Notes under the pieces: model-generated | The model's database searches: none | Seen by the model: the letters and a program-made list of their open reading frames with translations, nothing else | What the model was told of the DNA's origin: nothing | Position numbers and translations under genes: made by a program | Assembly: GCA_964564285.1 (NCBI GenBank) | Contig: CAZMBZ010000115.1 | Coordinates: 1-15,189, forward strand | Direction of reading: 5' to 3' | DNA: 15,189 nt | Source of the DNA: JAUWQU01 sp964564285 | GTDB lineage: Bacteria > Planctomycetota > Phycisphaerae > SM23-33 | Shown here: positions 1 to 8,500 of the stretch, in pieces | Numbering within the stretch: position 1 is the stretch's first letter | Layout of the letters: every line of letters starts with the position of its first letter

Positions 1-2
1 CT

Positions 3-188
3 CCCACGGTGAAGCAATGGTCGCTGACGACGCTGAGGGAGAAGCTCATCAAGATCGGGGCCAAGGTAGTGTCCAGCGCCCGTTACGTAGTGTTCCAGAT
101 GGCGGAGGTCGCCATCCCTCGCGGGCTGTTCCGGGCGATCCTCGAACGGATTCGCCGCCTGAAGCCCCCATCCGTAGTGTTCAGATGA
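3..188 (+). CDS. IS1380-type transposase, C-terminal fragment (cut by window edge)
   Basis: This is the last 61 codons of a transposase that begins outside the window. The frame starting at base 3 reads WSLTTLREKLIKIGAKVV, then a segment with YVVFQMAEVAIPRGLF and AILERIRRL, and ends at TGA 186-188. That is the conserved tail of IS1380-family DDE transposases, which cut and paste the element using an RNase H-like fold whose catalytic acids lie upstream of this part. The family match is from memory of its C-terminal motif. The fragment has no stop or frameshift, so whether the full gene is intact cannot be judged here. A longer overlapping frame starting at base 17 is not protein-like. The right end of the element should lie in the roughly 150 bp after the stop, but I could not identify its terminal repeat without the left end. 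Confidence 0.8.
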   Translation, partial: PTVKQWSLTTLREKLIKIGAKVVSSARYVVFQMAEVAIPRGLFRAILERIRRLKPPSVVFR

Positions 189-338
189 TTAGTGTCTCCG
201 CCGAAATCACACAAAACGCAAGGGGACAGCGTAGGCGCTCTACCCACGACCGGGAAAACGCGCCTTCCCGAGCTCATGGATCGGGACTTCGGCGCTGTCT
301 GGAGGGCTCCGGAAGGGCTTGGGACGCCGGGAAGTACC

Positions 339-366
339 TTGTCGAAACTCCCCAACACGGTATACT
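339..366 (+). promoter_or_regulatory. Sigma-70-like promoter for the radical SAM gene
   Basis: TTGTCG (339-344) and TATACT (361-366) are separated by 16 bp, which is 4 of 6 and 5 of 6 matches to the -35 and -10 consensus. Transcription would start near 373, about 50 bp before the ATG at 424. The site lies just downstream of the transposase remnant, so an outward promoter supplied by the insertion sequence is possible. No operator or riboswitch-like structure is obvious between it and the gene. Confidence 0.5.
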
Positions 367-423
367 CGCGAAAATCGCTGGCGGTGGTCGTCAGCGAGAA
401 GTCATATGGGAAATATCGAATCC

Positions 424-1887
424 ATGCGCCTATATCTAATCAACCCGAACAACCCGCTGGTGAACCTGGCGAACGTCAAAGGCAACCGCTGGAATCGCTA
501 CCGCGTCTGGAAGCCACTGGGACTTCTGGTTCTGGCCGGCCTGACGCCACCGGATTGGGACATCACGGTCGTCGACGAAAACCTGCGTGCGGTCGACTAC
601 GCCACCATGCCCCGCCCGGACCTGGTCGGGATCACCGCCTTCACCTCCCAGGCCAGCCGGGCGTACGAAGTGGCAAAGGAGTTCCGCAGCCGCGGCGTAA
701 CCGTGGTGATGGGCGGGATCCACGCCACCATGCGCACAGAGGAAGCCCTGGGTTACGTTGATTCGGTCGTAACGGGGGAGGCCGAGAGCATCTGGGCGAC
801 TGTCCTGGAAGATGCGCGGCGGGGGCGGTTGCAGAGAACCTACGCCGGTGAGCACCTTGACCTGGCCGAGGTTCCGCTGGCCAGGCACGACCTGTTGAGG
901 GAAGGCTATGCCTTTGGTTCCATCCAGACTACGCGAGGCTGTCCGCTGAACTGCAGCTTCTGCAGCGTGTCCGCCTTCAACGGAACCCTCTACCGCCATC
1001 GGCCTATAGCCAGTGTGATCGAAGAGCTCAAGAGCATCCGGGAAAAGTGGGTCCTGGTAGTGGATGACAATCTCATCGGCACCAACGCGGCACATATTGC
1101 GCGCGCCAAGGAGCTCTTCCGCGCAATGATCCAGGCCGATCTGGGCAAGAAGTGGATCGGGCAAGTCACCATCAACATGGCCGATGACGACGAACTCCTG
1201 ACGCTGGCGGCACAGGCCGGATGCAAGGGCGTGTTCATCGGCTTTGAGTCTCCTACGGTCCAAGGCTTGAGGGAGGTGGGCAAGAAGTTCAACCTGGCCA
1301 AAGGACGGGATCTCCGACAATCCGTCGGGCGAATTCAGCGACACCATATGCTGGTGGCCGGATCGTTCATCCTGGGCCTGGACAGCGACGAGCCGGGCAT
1401 CGGCCGGCGGACCGCCCAAGCGGCCAGCAGCTACGGCGTGGACATCCTCAACGCCCTGTTCCTGACGCCGCTGCCGGGCACGCGCCTGTGGGAGCAGATG
1501 GAATCTCAGGGCCGCATTGCCGCCAACGACTTCCCGCAAGACTGGCAGTACTACACGCTGAACTTCCCCACGGCCCGCTACAAGCACTTCTCCTGGGCCC
1601 AACTCCTGGAGGAGATGAATGCCTGCGACGGCCGCTTCTACTCGTGGCGTCGCATTCTCTGGCGCGTCGCAGGAAGTCTCCTGAGGCGGCGGCCACCGAT
1701 TCTCTCCCTGGTGACCAATCTGTCGTACCGGAACAACGCCCGCTTGAGCCGCAACAGTTGCTACCGACGTGGTGCCCCGGACGGCCAGGCAGGGACCATC
1801 GCCATCCAGGTGCCTCAGTGCGACAGTCGTCACCAAGTGCAACAACTGCCTGTCACCATACGTAGCAGACCCCCCTCGGGCGGGTAG
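424..1887 (+). CDS. Radical SAM protein with B12-binding-like N-terminal domain
   Basis: An iron-sulfur enzyme of about 487 residues that would cleave S-adenosylmethionine to start a radical reaction; its substrate is unknown. The cluster motif CxxxCxxC is present as C173, C177 and C180 in TTRGCPLNCSFCS. Downstream segments VLVVDDNLIG and KGVFIGFES are typical of the radical SAM barrel. Residues from about 40 to 140 resemble the Rossmann-like cobalamin-binding domain, with DLVGITAFTSQ and VVMGGIHATM. The DxHxxG cobalamin-ligating motif is absent, so B12 may not bind in the usual way. The C-terminal part ending in TNLSYRNNARLSR resembles the tail of B12-domain radical SAM proteins (DUF4070-like). 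The last 40 or so residues look unrelated and may be read-through into other sequence. I chose ATG 424 because MRLYLINPN matches the usual family start. ATG 406, with a weak GAGAAG site, would add six residues. No signal peptide or membrane segment is seen. Confidence 0.85.
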   Translation: MRLYLINPNNPLVNLANVKGNRWNRYRVWKPLGLLVLAGLTPPDWDITVVDENLRAVDYATMPRPDLVGITAFTSQASRAYEVAKEFRSRGVTVVMGGIHATMRTEEALGYVDSVVTGEAESIWATVLEDARRGRLQRTYAGEHLDLAEVPLARHDLLREGYAFGSIQTTRGCPLNCSFCSVSAFNGTLYRHRPIASVIEELKSIREKWVLVVDDNLIGTNAAHIARAKELFRAMIQADLGKKWIGQVTINMADDDELLTLAAQAGCKGVFIGFESPTVQGLREVGKKFNLAKGRDLRQSVGRIQRHHMLVAGSFILGLDSDEPGIGRRTAQAASSYGVDILNALFLTPLPGTRLWEQMESQGRIAANDFPQDWQYYTLNFPTARYKHFSWAQLLEEMNACDGRFYSWRRILWRVAGSLLRRRPPILSLVTNLSYRNNARLSRNSCYRRGAPDGQAGTIAIQVPQCDSRHQVQQLPVTIRSRPPSGG

Positions 1888-2020
1888 TCGTTTGCGGTGT
1901 GACTGCGGAATCCCACCCGGTGATCGGGCGGACCAGTTGCTTGTCGGAAACGGGAGTGCACTCAACTAACGCTGAACCAGTACCACATGAACTTACAGAA
2001 TAGGGCATCACGATATTCCG

Positions 2021-2258
2021 TAAATAGGATTCCGGCTGTCGGCGGCTCCCAGGGCCTATTTTCTTCTTGAGTTGCTTAGGAGCCAACCTCGCGCGATAGG
2101 CAGTTTCCAGCACCCCGGCGAACCTCTTCTATATTCAGGACGGAGGATCCAGAGGACCATGCCCATCCTTCGTGGCATGGCCCATGAAGTGGCAGACAGG
2201 ATGTCCAACTCGCTGGCCCTTCCCTTAGCCATCAGAGAACCGACCACAGGGACTTGCC
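2021..2258 (+). repeat. Dispersed repeat, copy A (compact form)
   Basis: Blocks in this stretch recur in the same order and orientation about 12 kb to the right. The first block runs from TAAATAGGATTC (2021) to CCTCGCGCG (2087-2095) and includes the exact 19-mer TTGAGTTGCTTAGGAGCCA at 2067-2085. The second block runs from CCAGCACCCCGGCG (2107-2120), through GGATCCAG, to TTAGC and ATCAGAGAACCG (2225-2242) and a weaker tail. Here only about 11 bp separate the two blocks; in copy B about 430 bp do. Copy A therefore looks like a deletion derivative. In the second block the indels relative to copy B (about 4 and 2 bp) change reading frame across GGATCCAG, which argues against conserved coding. What the repeat is remains unknown; a relic of a recombinase-associated element is my best guess. 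Confidence 0.65.
2157..2180 (+). repeat. Small hairpin inside repeat copy A
   Basis: CCATGCC (2157-2163) and GGCATGG (2174-2180) form a perfect 7-bp stem with a 10-base loop. It lies just after the GGATCCAG block. A different hairpin occupies the equivalent place in copy B at 14681-14705. Confidence 0.5.
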
Positions 2259-2317
2259 GTGGTTGTCAGGTCTTTAGCTGTTCTGCCTCACTGCCCTGTG
2301 ACGCAAGATTTCAGGTG

Positions 2318-2348
2318 GCGGCCCATGTAAGCTGGCGACATGGGCCGC
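2318..2348. repeat. Perfect 11-bp inverted repeat with 9-base loop
   Basis: GCGGCCCATGT (2318-2328) pairs without mismatch with ACATGGGCCGC (2338-2348); the loop is AAGCTGGCG. No T-run follows on either strand, so an intrinsic terminator is unlikely. It could be a recombination or protein-binding site, or part of the adjoining mobile debris. I recognise no family. Confidence 0.7.
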
Positions 2349-2619
2349 ATCATCGCTCGGAAACGGCCAGATCCGCTCACTATCGAGCAGAAGAAGCGCT
2401 TGCTGGTCTCACGTTCGTGGGTAGAATCGCCAGAAAGGCCGACGGTTCCGGCGTACCGGGATCGGCCAAAGTCCATCCGGGAATCCCGGTCAAGACAGCG
2501 GGAAGATGTTATTGATGGCTCAAGACGGTGGGCTTCAATGCAGCGTCAGATTTCAGCGAGCCCATGGCGGCACGCAGGATCATAGCCACACCTGGACGAG
2601 CCGGGGCCATATGGGGTGC

Positions 2620-2649
2620 TTTACACGACCCATTAAAAATAGCGATAAT
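2620..2649 (+). promoter_or_regulatory. Strong sigma-70-like promoter for the glycosidase gene
   Basis: TTTACA (2620-2625) and GATAAT (2644-2649) each match the consensus at five of six bases, with 18 bp between them. Initiation near 2656 would give a leader of only about 13 bases, just long enough to include the GGAGG ribosome binding site at 2659-2663, which lies 5 bases before ATG 2669. The promoter is in a locally AT-rich patch. Confidence 0.6.
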
Positions 2650-2668
2650 ACACAATCTGGAGGATCAA

Positions 2669-4666
2669 ATGAGTGCTCCAATTAACTGCCTAATCGCTGC
2701 GGGACGGGACGTGTTTACCGCATCGATAGTCCTAGTAACCATGTCCGCGTCGCTTTGTACGGCTGCTGATTTCTGGGTGCCCGACGATACGGGACGTATC
2801 ACACATACTTGGACGGGTGATGAATCTCTGGTGATGTGCATGCAGGGGCGCAAGGTGGTCATGCAGGTTCAACTCTCCACCAAAAAAAACTTGAACTACA
2901 CAATCCGGTTCTTCAATATAAAGAAGGACTATTTCAAAAGGGTTATGTATCAAGTCGGGCGCGATTTGAATCCCAAGGTTCAGGTCAATGGTCAACCGTT
3001 GACACTCGAGCCTCCAACAACAGCCACATTCGACGGGATGCTGACGTTTACCTATCCAGAAACCCATGGCGTGATCGCCACCAGAAGGGTCTATCCATCG
3101 AACACCAAGCCTTTGATTATCCAACAGTGGCAGGTACGCAACGGCACGAAGAAACCAATAACGGTGACAATATCGGGGAATCGTAAAACGATTCCTGGGA
3201 CTTATCGTGGCAAAGTCGAAGAATCGGACATCGTTGTCGAATCGATTTATCCCACCGTTGAATCGACAACAGTGGTTCCCGGCGAAGCGTTATTGTTCGC
3301 TGGGAACTTACATTGCAAGTTGGCCGCAGATTCCGATATTCAGGTTGATTTCGATGCTGAGTATCACGACCGCCGCGATCTGGCCGAAGCGGCCTATCGC
3401 GGCCCTGGACGTCTTGAAACTCCCGATTCATCGCTCGATCTTGCGTTTGCCTTGCAGAAATTCCACGTGCTGGAATGTCCCATTGATACTTACAAGGGAG
3501 TGATTACCCACAACGGCAGCCTGCGATACTCGCCGGGAATCTGGGCCAACGACCCGGTGGAGTACTCCAGCCCCGTGTTTCCGTTTTTCGGTGATTCCGA
3601 TCTCAACGACGCCGGCCTTAACATGTACCGCATCTGGCAGACGCATTGCCAAGAAAAGGGGATCGATCCGTTTCCCGGCTCCTTTGAACACTCCGACCTC
3701 AAATTGGTTCAGCGACATCGCGGCGACAATGCAATGGTGCTCTATGCCCTGCCGAAGTTTCTCATGTTCCTAGGCGACCGAAAAGCAGCGGAAGAACTAT
3801 GGCCTTTGATTCAGTTTAGTGCCAAATCGGTCCAGAAGCACAAGACGGCCGACGGAGTCATCGCATCGAGAACCGACGAGATGGAAGGCCGCTATCCCAC
3901 GGGCACCGCCAACCTGAGCACCTCGGCGCTGGCCTATGGCGGCTATTGCCATGCGGCCCGACTGGGTCACGCGCTGGGTAAAACGGTCGAGGCGAAGGAG
4001 TTCGGGCATCGCGCGGTCGCGCTGCGCAAATCTATCGACGTTTACTTTGGCACCAAGGTCGAAGGTTTCGATACGTACCGCTACTTCAAGGGAAACACGA
4101 CCCTGCGAGGTTGGATTCTGTTGCCTTTGGCGATGGACATCACCGAGAGAAAGGAAGCGACCGTCGATGCCCTGGTTTCAGATAGACTCTGGCCTAACCG
4201 TCTACAGGGAGGCGACATCCTGGCCGAATCGACCAGGAAGACGGAATGGGCACGCGAAACCTACTACGCCTTGCGAGTCTTGTTCAAGGCGGGGCGAACC
4301 GAAGAGGCGCTCAAACTTACCCAGGCCGTGGTAAAGGCACAGGTTTTCGGCAACGAAGGGCCGTATCCCGACGAAGACGCCATCGACATGCTCTGCCCCG
4401 GATCGCTTTATCCGCGGATATTCATCGAAGGTACGTTTGGAATAGTCCCGACCGGCCTCGATTCGTTTCAGTGTACACCATGGCTTCCCAAAGCGTGGCC
4501 CAAAATGGCATTACGCGACATGCGTGCCTTCGGACACGCCTGGGATATGGTTGTTCAGCGCGTTGGCGACCAGCAACAAGTAACAGTCATCAACCGTGAA
4601 GGGAAAGTCGTTTTCAAGGCTGTCGGACCTGCTGGAAAGACTTATTCAGTCTCTTTCCGGAATTGA
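2669..4666 (+). CDS. Secreted six-hairpin glycoside-hydrolase-like protein
   Basis: A predicted exported protein of 665 residues, probably acting on a glycan outside the cytoplasm; neither the substrate nor a GH family number can be fixed from sequence alone. ATG 2669 is chosen because GGAGG lies 5 bases upstream; an open frame extends back to 2528 but without such a site. Residues 1 to about 33 form a signal peptide with a hydrophobic core (FTASIVLVT) and a likely cut near SLCTA-A. Residues of about 35 to 260 look like a beta-sandwich. A helical region of about 270 to 600 carries IWANDPVEYSSPVFPFFGD and motifs such as WARETYYALRVLFKAG, as in (alpha/alpha)6-barrel enzymes related to GH78 or GH65. 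The tail, with GTFGIVPTGLDSF and TPWLPKAWPKMALRDMRAFG, resembles the C-terminal beta domain of those enzymes. Catalytic acids are not assigned. DNA in its first third is far poorer in GC than the macroglobulin gene, which suggests a separate origin. It has its own promoter and no close partner gene. Confidence 0.7.
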   Translation: MSAPINCLIAAGRDVFTASIVLVTMSASLCTAADFWVPDDTGRITHTWTGDESLVMCMQGRKVVMQVQLSTKKNLNYTIRFFNIKKDYFKRVMYQVGRDLNPKVQVNGQPLTLEPPTTATFDGMLTFTYPETHGVIATRRVYPSNTKPLIIQQWQVRNGTKKPITVTISGNRKTIPGTYRGKVEESDIVVESIYPTVESTTVVPGEALLFAGNLHCKLAADSDIQVDFDAEYHDRRDLAEAAYRGPGRLETPDSSLDLAFALQKFHVLECPIDTYKGVITHNGSLRYSPGIWANDPVEYSSPVFPFFGDSDLNDAGLNMYRIWQTHCQEKGIDPFPGSFEHSDLKLVQRHRGDNAMVLYALPKFLMFLGDRKAAEELWPLIQFSAKSVQKHKTADGVIASRTDEMEGRYPTGTANLSTSALAYGGYCHAARLGHALGKTVEAKEFGHRAVALRKSIDVYFGTKVEGFDTYRYFKGNTTLRGWILLPLAMDITERKEATVDALVSDRLWPNRLQGGDILAESTRKTEWARETYYALRVLFKAGRTEEALKLTQAVVKAQVFGNEGPYPDEDAIDMLCPGSLYPRIFIEGTFGIVPTGLDSFQCTPWLPKAWPKMALRDMRAFGHAWDMVVQRVGDQQQVTVINREGKVVFKAVGPAGKTYSVSFRN

Positions 4667-5011
4667 GGGTGTCCCGATCACGAAGGCAGGAGCTGAGACA
4701 TCGATGCTAAGACGCTGGCTTCCAGCCGATCCCGGCGCTGGATCACGGGCCTTTCCGACGATTCTATCACGTTTCCAGATATTGACAAGCAGTTCGCTGG
4801 CTCACAGGAGGGACATCCAACTGTTGCCGGGCCATGATGTTGCCGTATGGTCCCAAAACTCGACTGGATCTGTCGGTCACGCCTGCGGGGCAGGTTCTGG
4901 GCGCGATGGACGGTCTGCAATGATGGATAGGCGCTTGTCTCGACTCCGAAGCCGCCTGATTGGCGCATACTGCACATAGCGCCCCGAAATCTCGCCCCCC
5001 CACCGCCCTGC
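4667..5011. other. Interval with IS end, no gene seen
   Basis: The stretch between the glycosidase stop and the minus-strand transposase relic contains no convincing gene. Its main content is the IS-end-like repeat at 4844-4864, followed by a CCTGC-GGG-GCAGG mini-hairpin. If 4844 is the outer edge of the insertion sequence, the 147 bp from 4865 to 5011 would be its 3' non-coding end. Confidence 0.5.
4844..4864 (-). repeat. Putative IS terminal sequence, copy 1
   Basis: These 21 bases recur without mismatch at 13722-13742 in the same orientation, and similarity continues weakly for some 18 bases to the right of each. On the minus strand they read GTCGAGTTTTGGGACCATAC and lie downstream of the transposase relic at 5012-5353. 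That position fits the terminal inverted repeat of the element. The partner terminus beyond the 5' end of the transposase was not found, which agrees with a truncated element. Confidence 0.5.
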
Positions 5012-5353
5012 CTACGCAGCGCGGTGATAGTATCGAAGCAGCCCGCCCAAACGCTCACTGCAGCGGATTCTCCCCTCTGCCTTCTCGACAGACTCCCCTG
5101 GCTGAATCAGTTGGTTGCCCAAGCCCTGATGGTTCCGTTCTGCGTGATAATGCGCGATGAATTGCTCGATGGCACGCCGCAACTGCCTCTCGCCGAAGAA
5201 GATCATCTTGCTCAGGCACTCGGACTTGATCTACCTCACGAAGCGTTCGGCGTGCGGAGTCAGATTCGGACTTTGCGGTGGCAGCTTGATCGTCTTCACG
5301 CCGGCCACATTGAGAATCGCGGTGAACTCCCTCGTGAACAGCGGGCTTCGGTA
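5012..5353 (-). pseudogene. Integrase-core (rve) transposase, 5'-truncated with internal stop
   Basis: About 114 codons on the minus strand read as the C-terminal part of an integrase-core DDE transposase of the IS3/IS481 type. The order is RSPLFTREFTAILNVAGVKT, LPPQSPNLTPHAERFVR, a TAG stop, IKSECLSKMIFFGER, then FIAHYHAERNHQGLGNQLI and ERLGGLLRYYHRAA. The Glu in AERFVR is the expected third catalytic acid; the two Asp residues would lie upstream and are missing. The in-frame TAG (plus-strand CTA at 5231-5233) sits where relatives normally have Ser, so one TCG to TAG change explains it. Homology stops abruptly at 5353 and another stop follows at 5363-5365. The remnant ends about 190 bp from the macroglobulin start, on the opposite strand. 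Even the part after the TAG, which could start at ATG 5206, would not be a working transposase. Confidence 0.85.
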
Positions 5354-5532
5354 AACTGCTTGCTACCGCTAGACTTGGGCTGCGGCTGAGTATTGAGACC
5401 ATACGGGGGCTTGCTCGGGTTTTGGCGGAAGTCGGAACTTTCCAGCTTGCGAGGCGTCGAATTGGAGATGAACATGATGGGTTGAACGCGTGTTGCGCGC
5501 GTCCGGTTTGAAGATTCCAAGTCTGCTCCTCT

Positions 5533-5538
5533 GGGAGG
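5533..5538 (+). promoter_or_regulatory. Shine-Dalgarno site of the macroglobulin gene
   Basis: GGGAGG lies 7 bases before ATG 5546 and 10 before the alternative ATG 5549, so it fixes the start and excludes the open frame further upstream. I saw no convincing -35/-10 pair in 5354-5532; the promoter may use another sigma factor or lie within the transposase relic. Confidence 0.75.
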
Positions 5539-5545
5539 CATAACG

Positions 5546-8500
5546 ATGATGTTGAGGCAACTGATCAGCGGGATGGCGGTTCTGGCCTGCTTGGCCGGGC
5601 CACTGGCGGCCCAAGCAAAGAAACCAGCCAAGCCGACGCTACTGGACGAGGCCAAGCTGTCGATGCGGGCCAAGGCGTTCGACGAGGCGGCCAAGACACT
5701 GGATAAGCACCTCGTCGTGAAAAAGGCCGCAGCTCCCGATGAGGCGACGTACCTCAAGGCCCTGGCCCTGCACTACACCGGCAAGCACGCCGACGCGGTC
5801 AAGGTCGCCGATACGCTGCTGGCGACGTTCCCCAAGTCGCCCTGGCTGCGTAAGGCAAGGTTCCTCAAGGCCACGTCACTGATCGAGCTGCGGCAGTTCA
5901 AGGCCGCCGAGGCGATCTACGAGGACGAGGCCAACCGACTGCTGTCCGAATCGCGCAAGCGGAAGATCGCCGGGGTGATTATCGGCTTCGCCGAGGCTCT
6001 GGCCACCAAGCCCGACCCCAACGACATCGGGGCGCCGCCGCCGAACTATCCAAAGGCCTACAACCTCTACAGTAAGGCCCTGGCGATGGAAATCGGCCGG
6101 GACCTGCGCGACAAGGTCATGTTCGCCAAGGCCCGGACAGTCCAACTGGCCGGCAACCACGGCCAGGCAATCAACGACTACCGCGCCTACCTCGCCGAGT
6201 TCGACCCCGACTGGACCGGCAACGTCGGCAGCGCCACCCGACTGGCCGGGCAGAAGCGAGAGAACCCCAAGCCCGCCGGCAAACATCCGCTGGAGGCCCG
6301 CCGCGGGCTTTCCGAGGCGCTGCTGGCCGGTGGCGACCACAACGCCGCGCGGGTGAACCTCGAAGACCTGCTAAAACTTGTGCCGGTCGTCGATGGCAGG
6401 GAAGACCCGAAGACCGTCCAACTTCGCGCCGACGTCCGCTGGCTGCTGGTCTGCTCGTACCGCCTGCCCAACCCGGCCGGCAACGAACTGGAACGCGCCG
6501 TCAAGGAAGCCCGCGACTATCTGGCTAGCCATCCATCGAGCCCGCAGTCCGTCGTCGCCGCGTGGTGGATCGCCCAGGCCTACCAGGCACACGGTCGGGC
6601 CGATCAGGCCATCGAGGCCTACGAACAGTTCCTCGCCGGGGCCATCTACAAGTTGCCCGCCGGCGACGCCGCGACCGACAACCTCGCGGGGATGGGCAAG
6701 TCGCCCGCGCAGTTCCAGAACGAGTGGCGCAAGCTGGCGGTTTATTCGGTCGGACAGATCCGCTACGGCCAGAAGAACTACACCGCCGCCCGCGAAGCCT
6801 GGCAGCGGTACATCAACAAGTACCCCAACGGTCCGCAGTGGTCGGCCTGCCAGCGCGGCATGATCGATGCGGAGTTCCAGGTCGCCATCGAGGCGATGGC
6901 CCAGAAGAAGTACGACGACGCTCGCAAGCTCTTCGCCGCCTTCAGCACCAAGCACCCCCTCGACGGCCGCGTCCGGCAGATTCTGTTCACCGTCGGGCAG
7001 ATCGATTACGCCGCCGCGCGGAAGCTCGAAGCCAATAAGGGTAACAAGGCCCTAATCGCCGCCGCCTACCGACGCGCGATCGACCACTGGAACCGCTTGG
7101 TCAGCAAGTACCCCAACACGGATGAGTCGTCGCTGGCGCTGTACCGCATCGGCGTAATCCACGAGGAGAAACTCGACGAGCTGGCCAAGGCCCTCGACGC
7201 CTACCGCCGTCTGACGTGGGGATCGTATGCCTCGCAGGCCCGCGCCCGCGTGGCCGTGATGACCCGCAAGCATCTGCTCGTGCAGACCGAGCAGAAGTTC
7301 CGCACCAACGAGGCGGCCGAGGTCAAGATCGACGTCCGCAACATCGAGAAGCTCAAGTTCAAGCAGTACTTCCTCGACCTGGAGGCCTACTTCCGCAAGA
7401 CCCACACCATCGGCAAGGTCGACCAGTTGGATATCGACTTGATCCAGCCGGACAAGACGTGGGAAGTCGAGATTGACAAGTACGCCAAGTACAAGCCACT
7501 GACCCAGACGGTCGAAATCCCCTTCCCAAAGGGTAAGGCCGGGGTGTGCATCGTCAACATCGGCGAGGACGACCTCGAAGCAACCACGCTGGTGATCCGC
7601 TCGGATCTCGACGTCATCGTCAAGTCGTCCCGCCGCGAAGCGCTGGTGTTCGTCCAAGACATGCGGCAGGCCAAGCCAGCCGCGGGGGTCGAGCTGCTGC
7701 TCTCCGACGGCAAGAAAGTCTTCGCGACCGGCACAACCGGGGACGACGGCGTCTATCGCGGCAAGCTCGGGCAACTCAGCTCCAGCACCGACGTCCGCGT
7801 GTTCGCCCTGCGTGACGGCTCGATCGCGTCGAACGCGTTGGGCCTTTCGGGCCTGAGGCTGTCGAAAGGGCTGTCGGCCAAGGGGTACATCTACACCGAC
7901 CGCTCGGCGTATCAGCCGGGCCAGACGGTCAAACTCCGCGCCATCATCCGCGACGTGGTCGACGGTTCCTACGTGCCACCGAGAGCGAAAGGCTATCACG
8001 TCGTCGTCACCGACGCCGCTGGGCGGATGATCTGGCAGAAGTTCTGCGACCTCTCGGAGTTCGGCACACTCCACACCCAGACGGCCCTTGACGCCCGCGC
8101 CCCGCTGGGCCGCTACACCGTTACGGCCGAATCCGGGGGCAAGCGATACTCCAGCACGTTCGAGGTCCAGCGGTTCAAGCTCGAAAAGATGCGGCTGACG
8201 GTCGAAACCGACCGCCCTGTGTACTTCCGCGGCGAGACGATCAAGCTGACCATCGACGCCCAGTATTATTGGGGACAGCCCGTGGTCGACAAGCCCGTCC
8301 GCTACCGGCTGCCCGACGGACGGCAGTTTGTGGTCAAGACCAACGCCGAGGGCAAGATCGAGGTCTCGTACGATACCACCGGCCTGACGCCACGGCGCGC
8401 CATGGCGTTCAGCGCGTCGATCGAGGGTGAGAATGTCCAGGCCCTTGGCCAGGCGTATCTGGCCCGGCTGGGGTTCGGCGTCGCCGTCAAGCCATCGGTG

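Larger units (their letters stand above)
1888..2668. other. Gene-poor interval with repeat remnants before the glycosidase gene
   Basis: No frame here has convincing protein character. The interval holds the first copy of a decayed dispersed repeat (2021-2258), a small hairpin at 2157-2180, a perfect 11-bp inverted repeat at 2318-2348, a CCGGG-AAT-CCCGG palindrome at 2477-2489, and the glycosidase promoter at its right end. An open frame at 2340-2585 begins inside the 11-bp hairpin, has no ribosome binding site and reads as low-quality sequence, so I left it out. I saw no terminator with a T-run after the radical SAM gene. Confidence 0.6.

Noticed and set aside
436..1965. A 509-codon minus-strand frame over the radical SAM gene
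   Set aside because: The plus strand encodes a clear CxxxCxxC enzyme; the minus-strand peptide has no family character.
2340..2585. Open frame starting MGRIIARKRPDPL
   Set aside because: Its ATG lies inside a hairpin arm, there is no ribosome binding site, it overlaps the open region upstream of the glycosidase start, and the sequence resembles nothing I know.
5587..5590. VLAC as a lipobox making the macroglobulin a lipoprotein
   Set aside because: It matches only a loose pattern; Leu is unusual at the -2 position, and LAAQA is a better ordinary signal-peptidase site. It is kept as a possibility in the gene entry.
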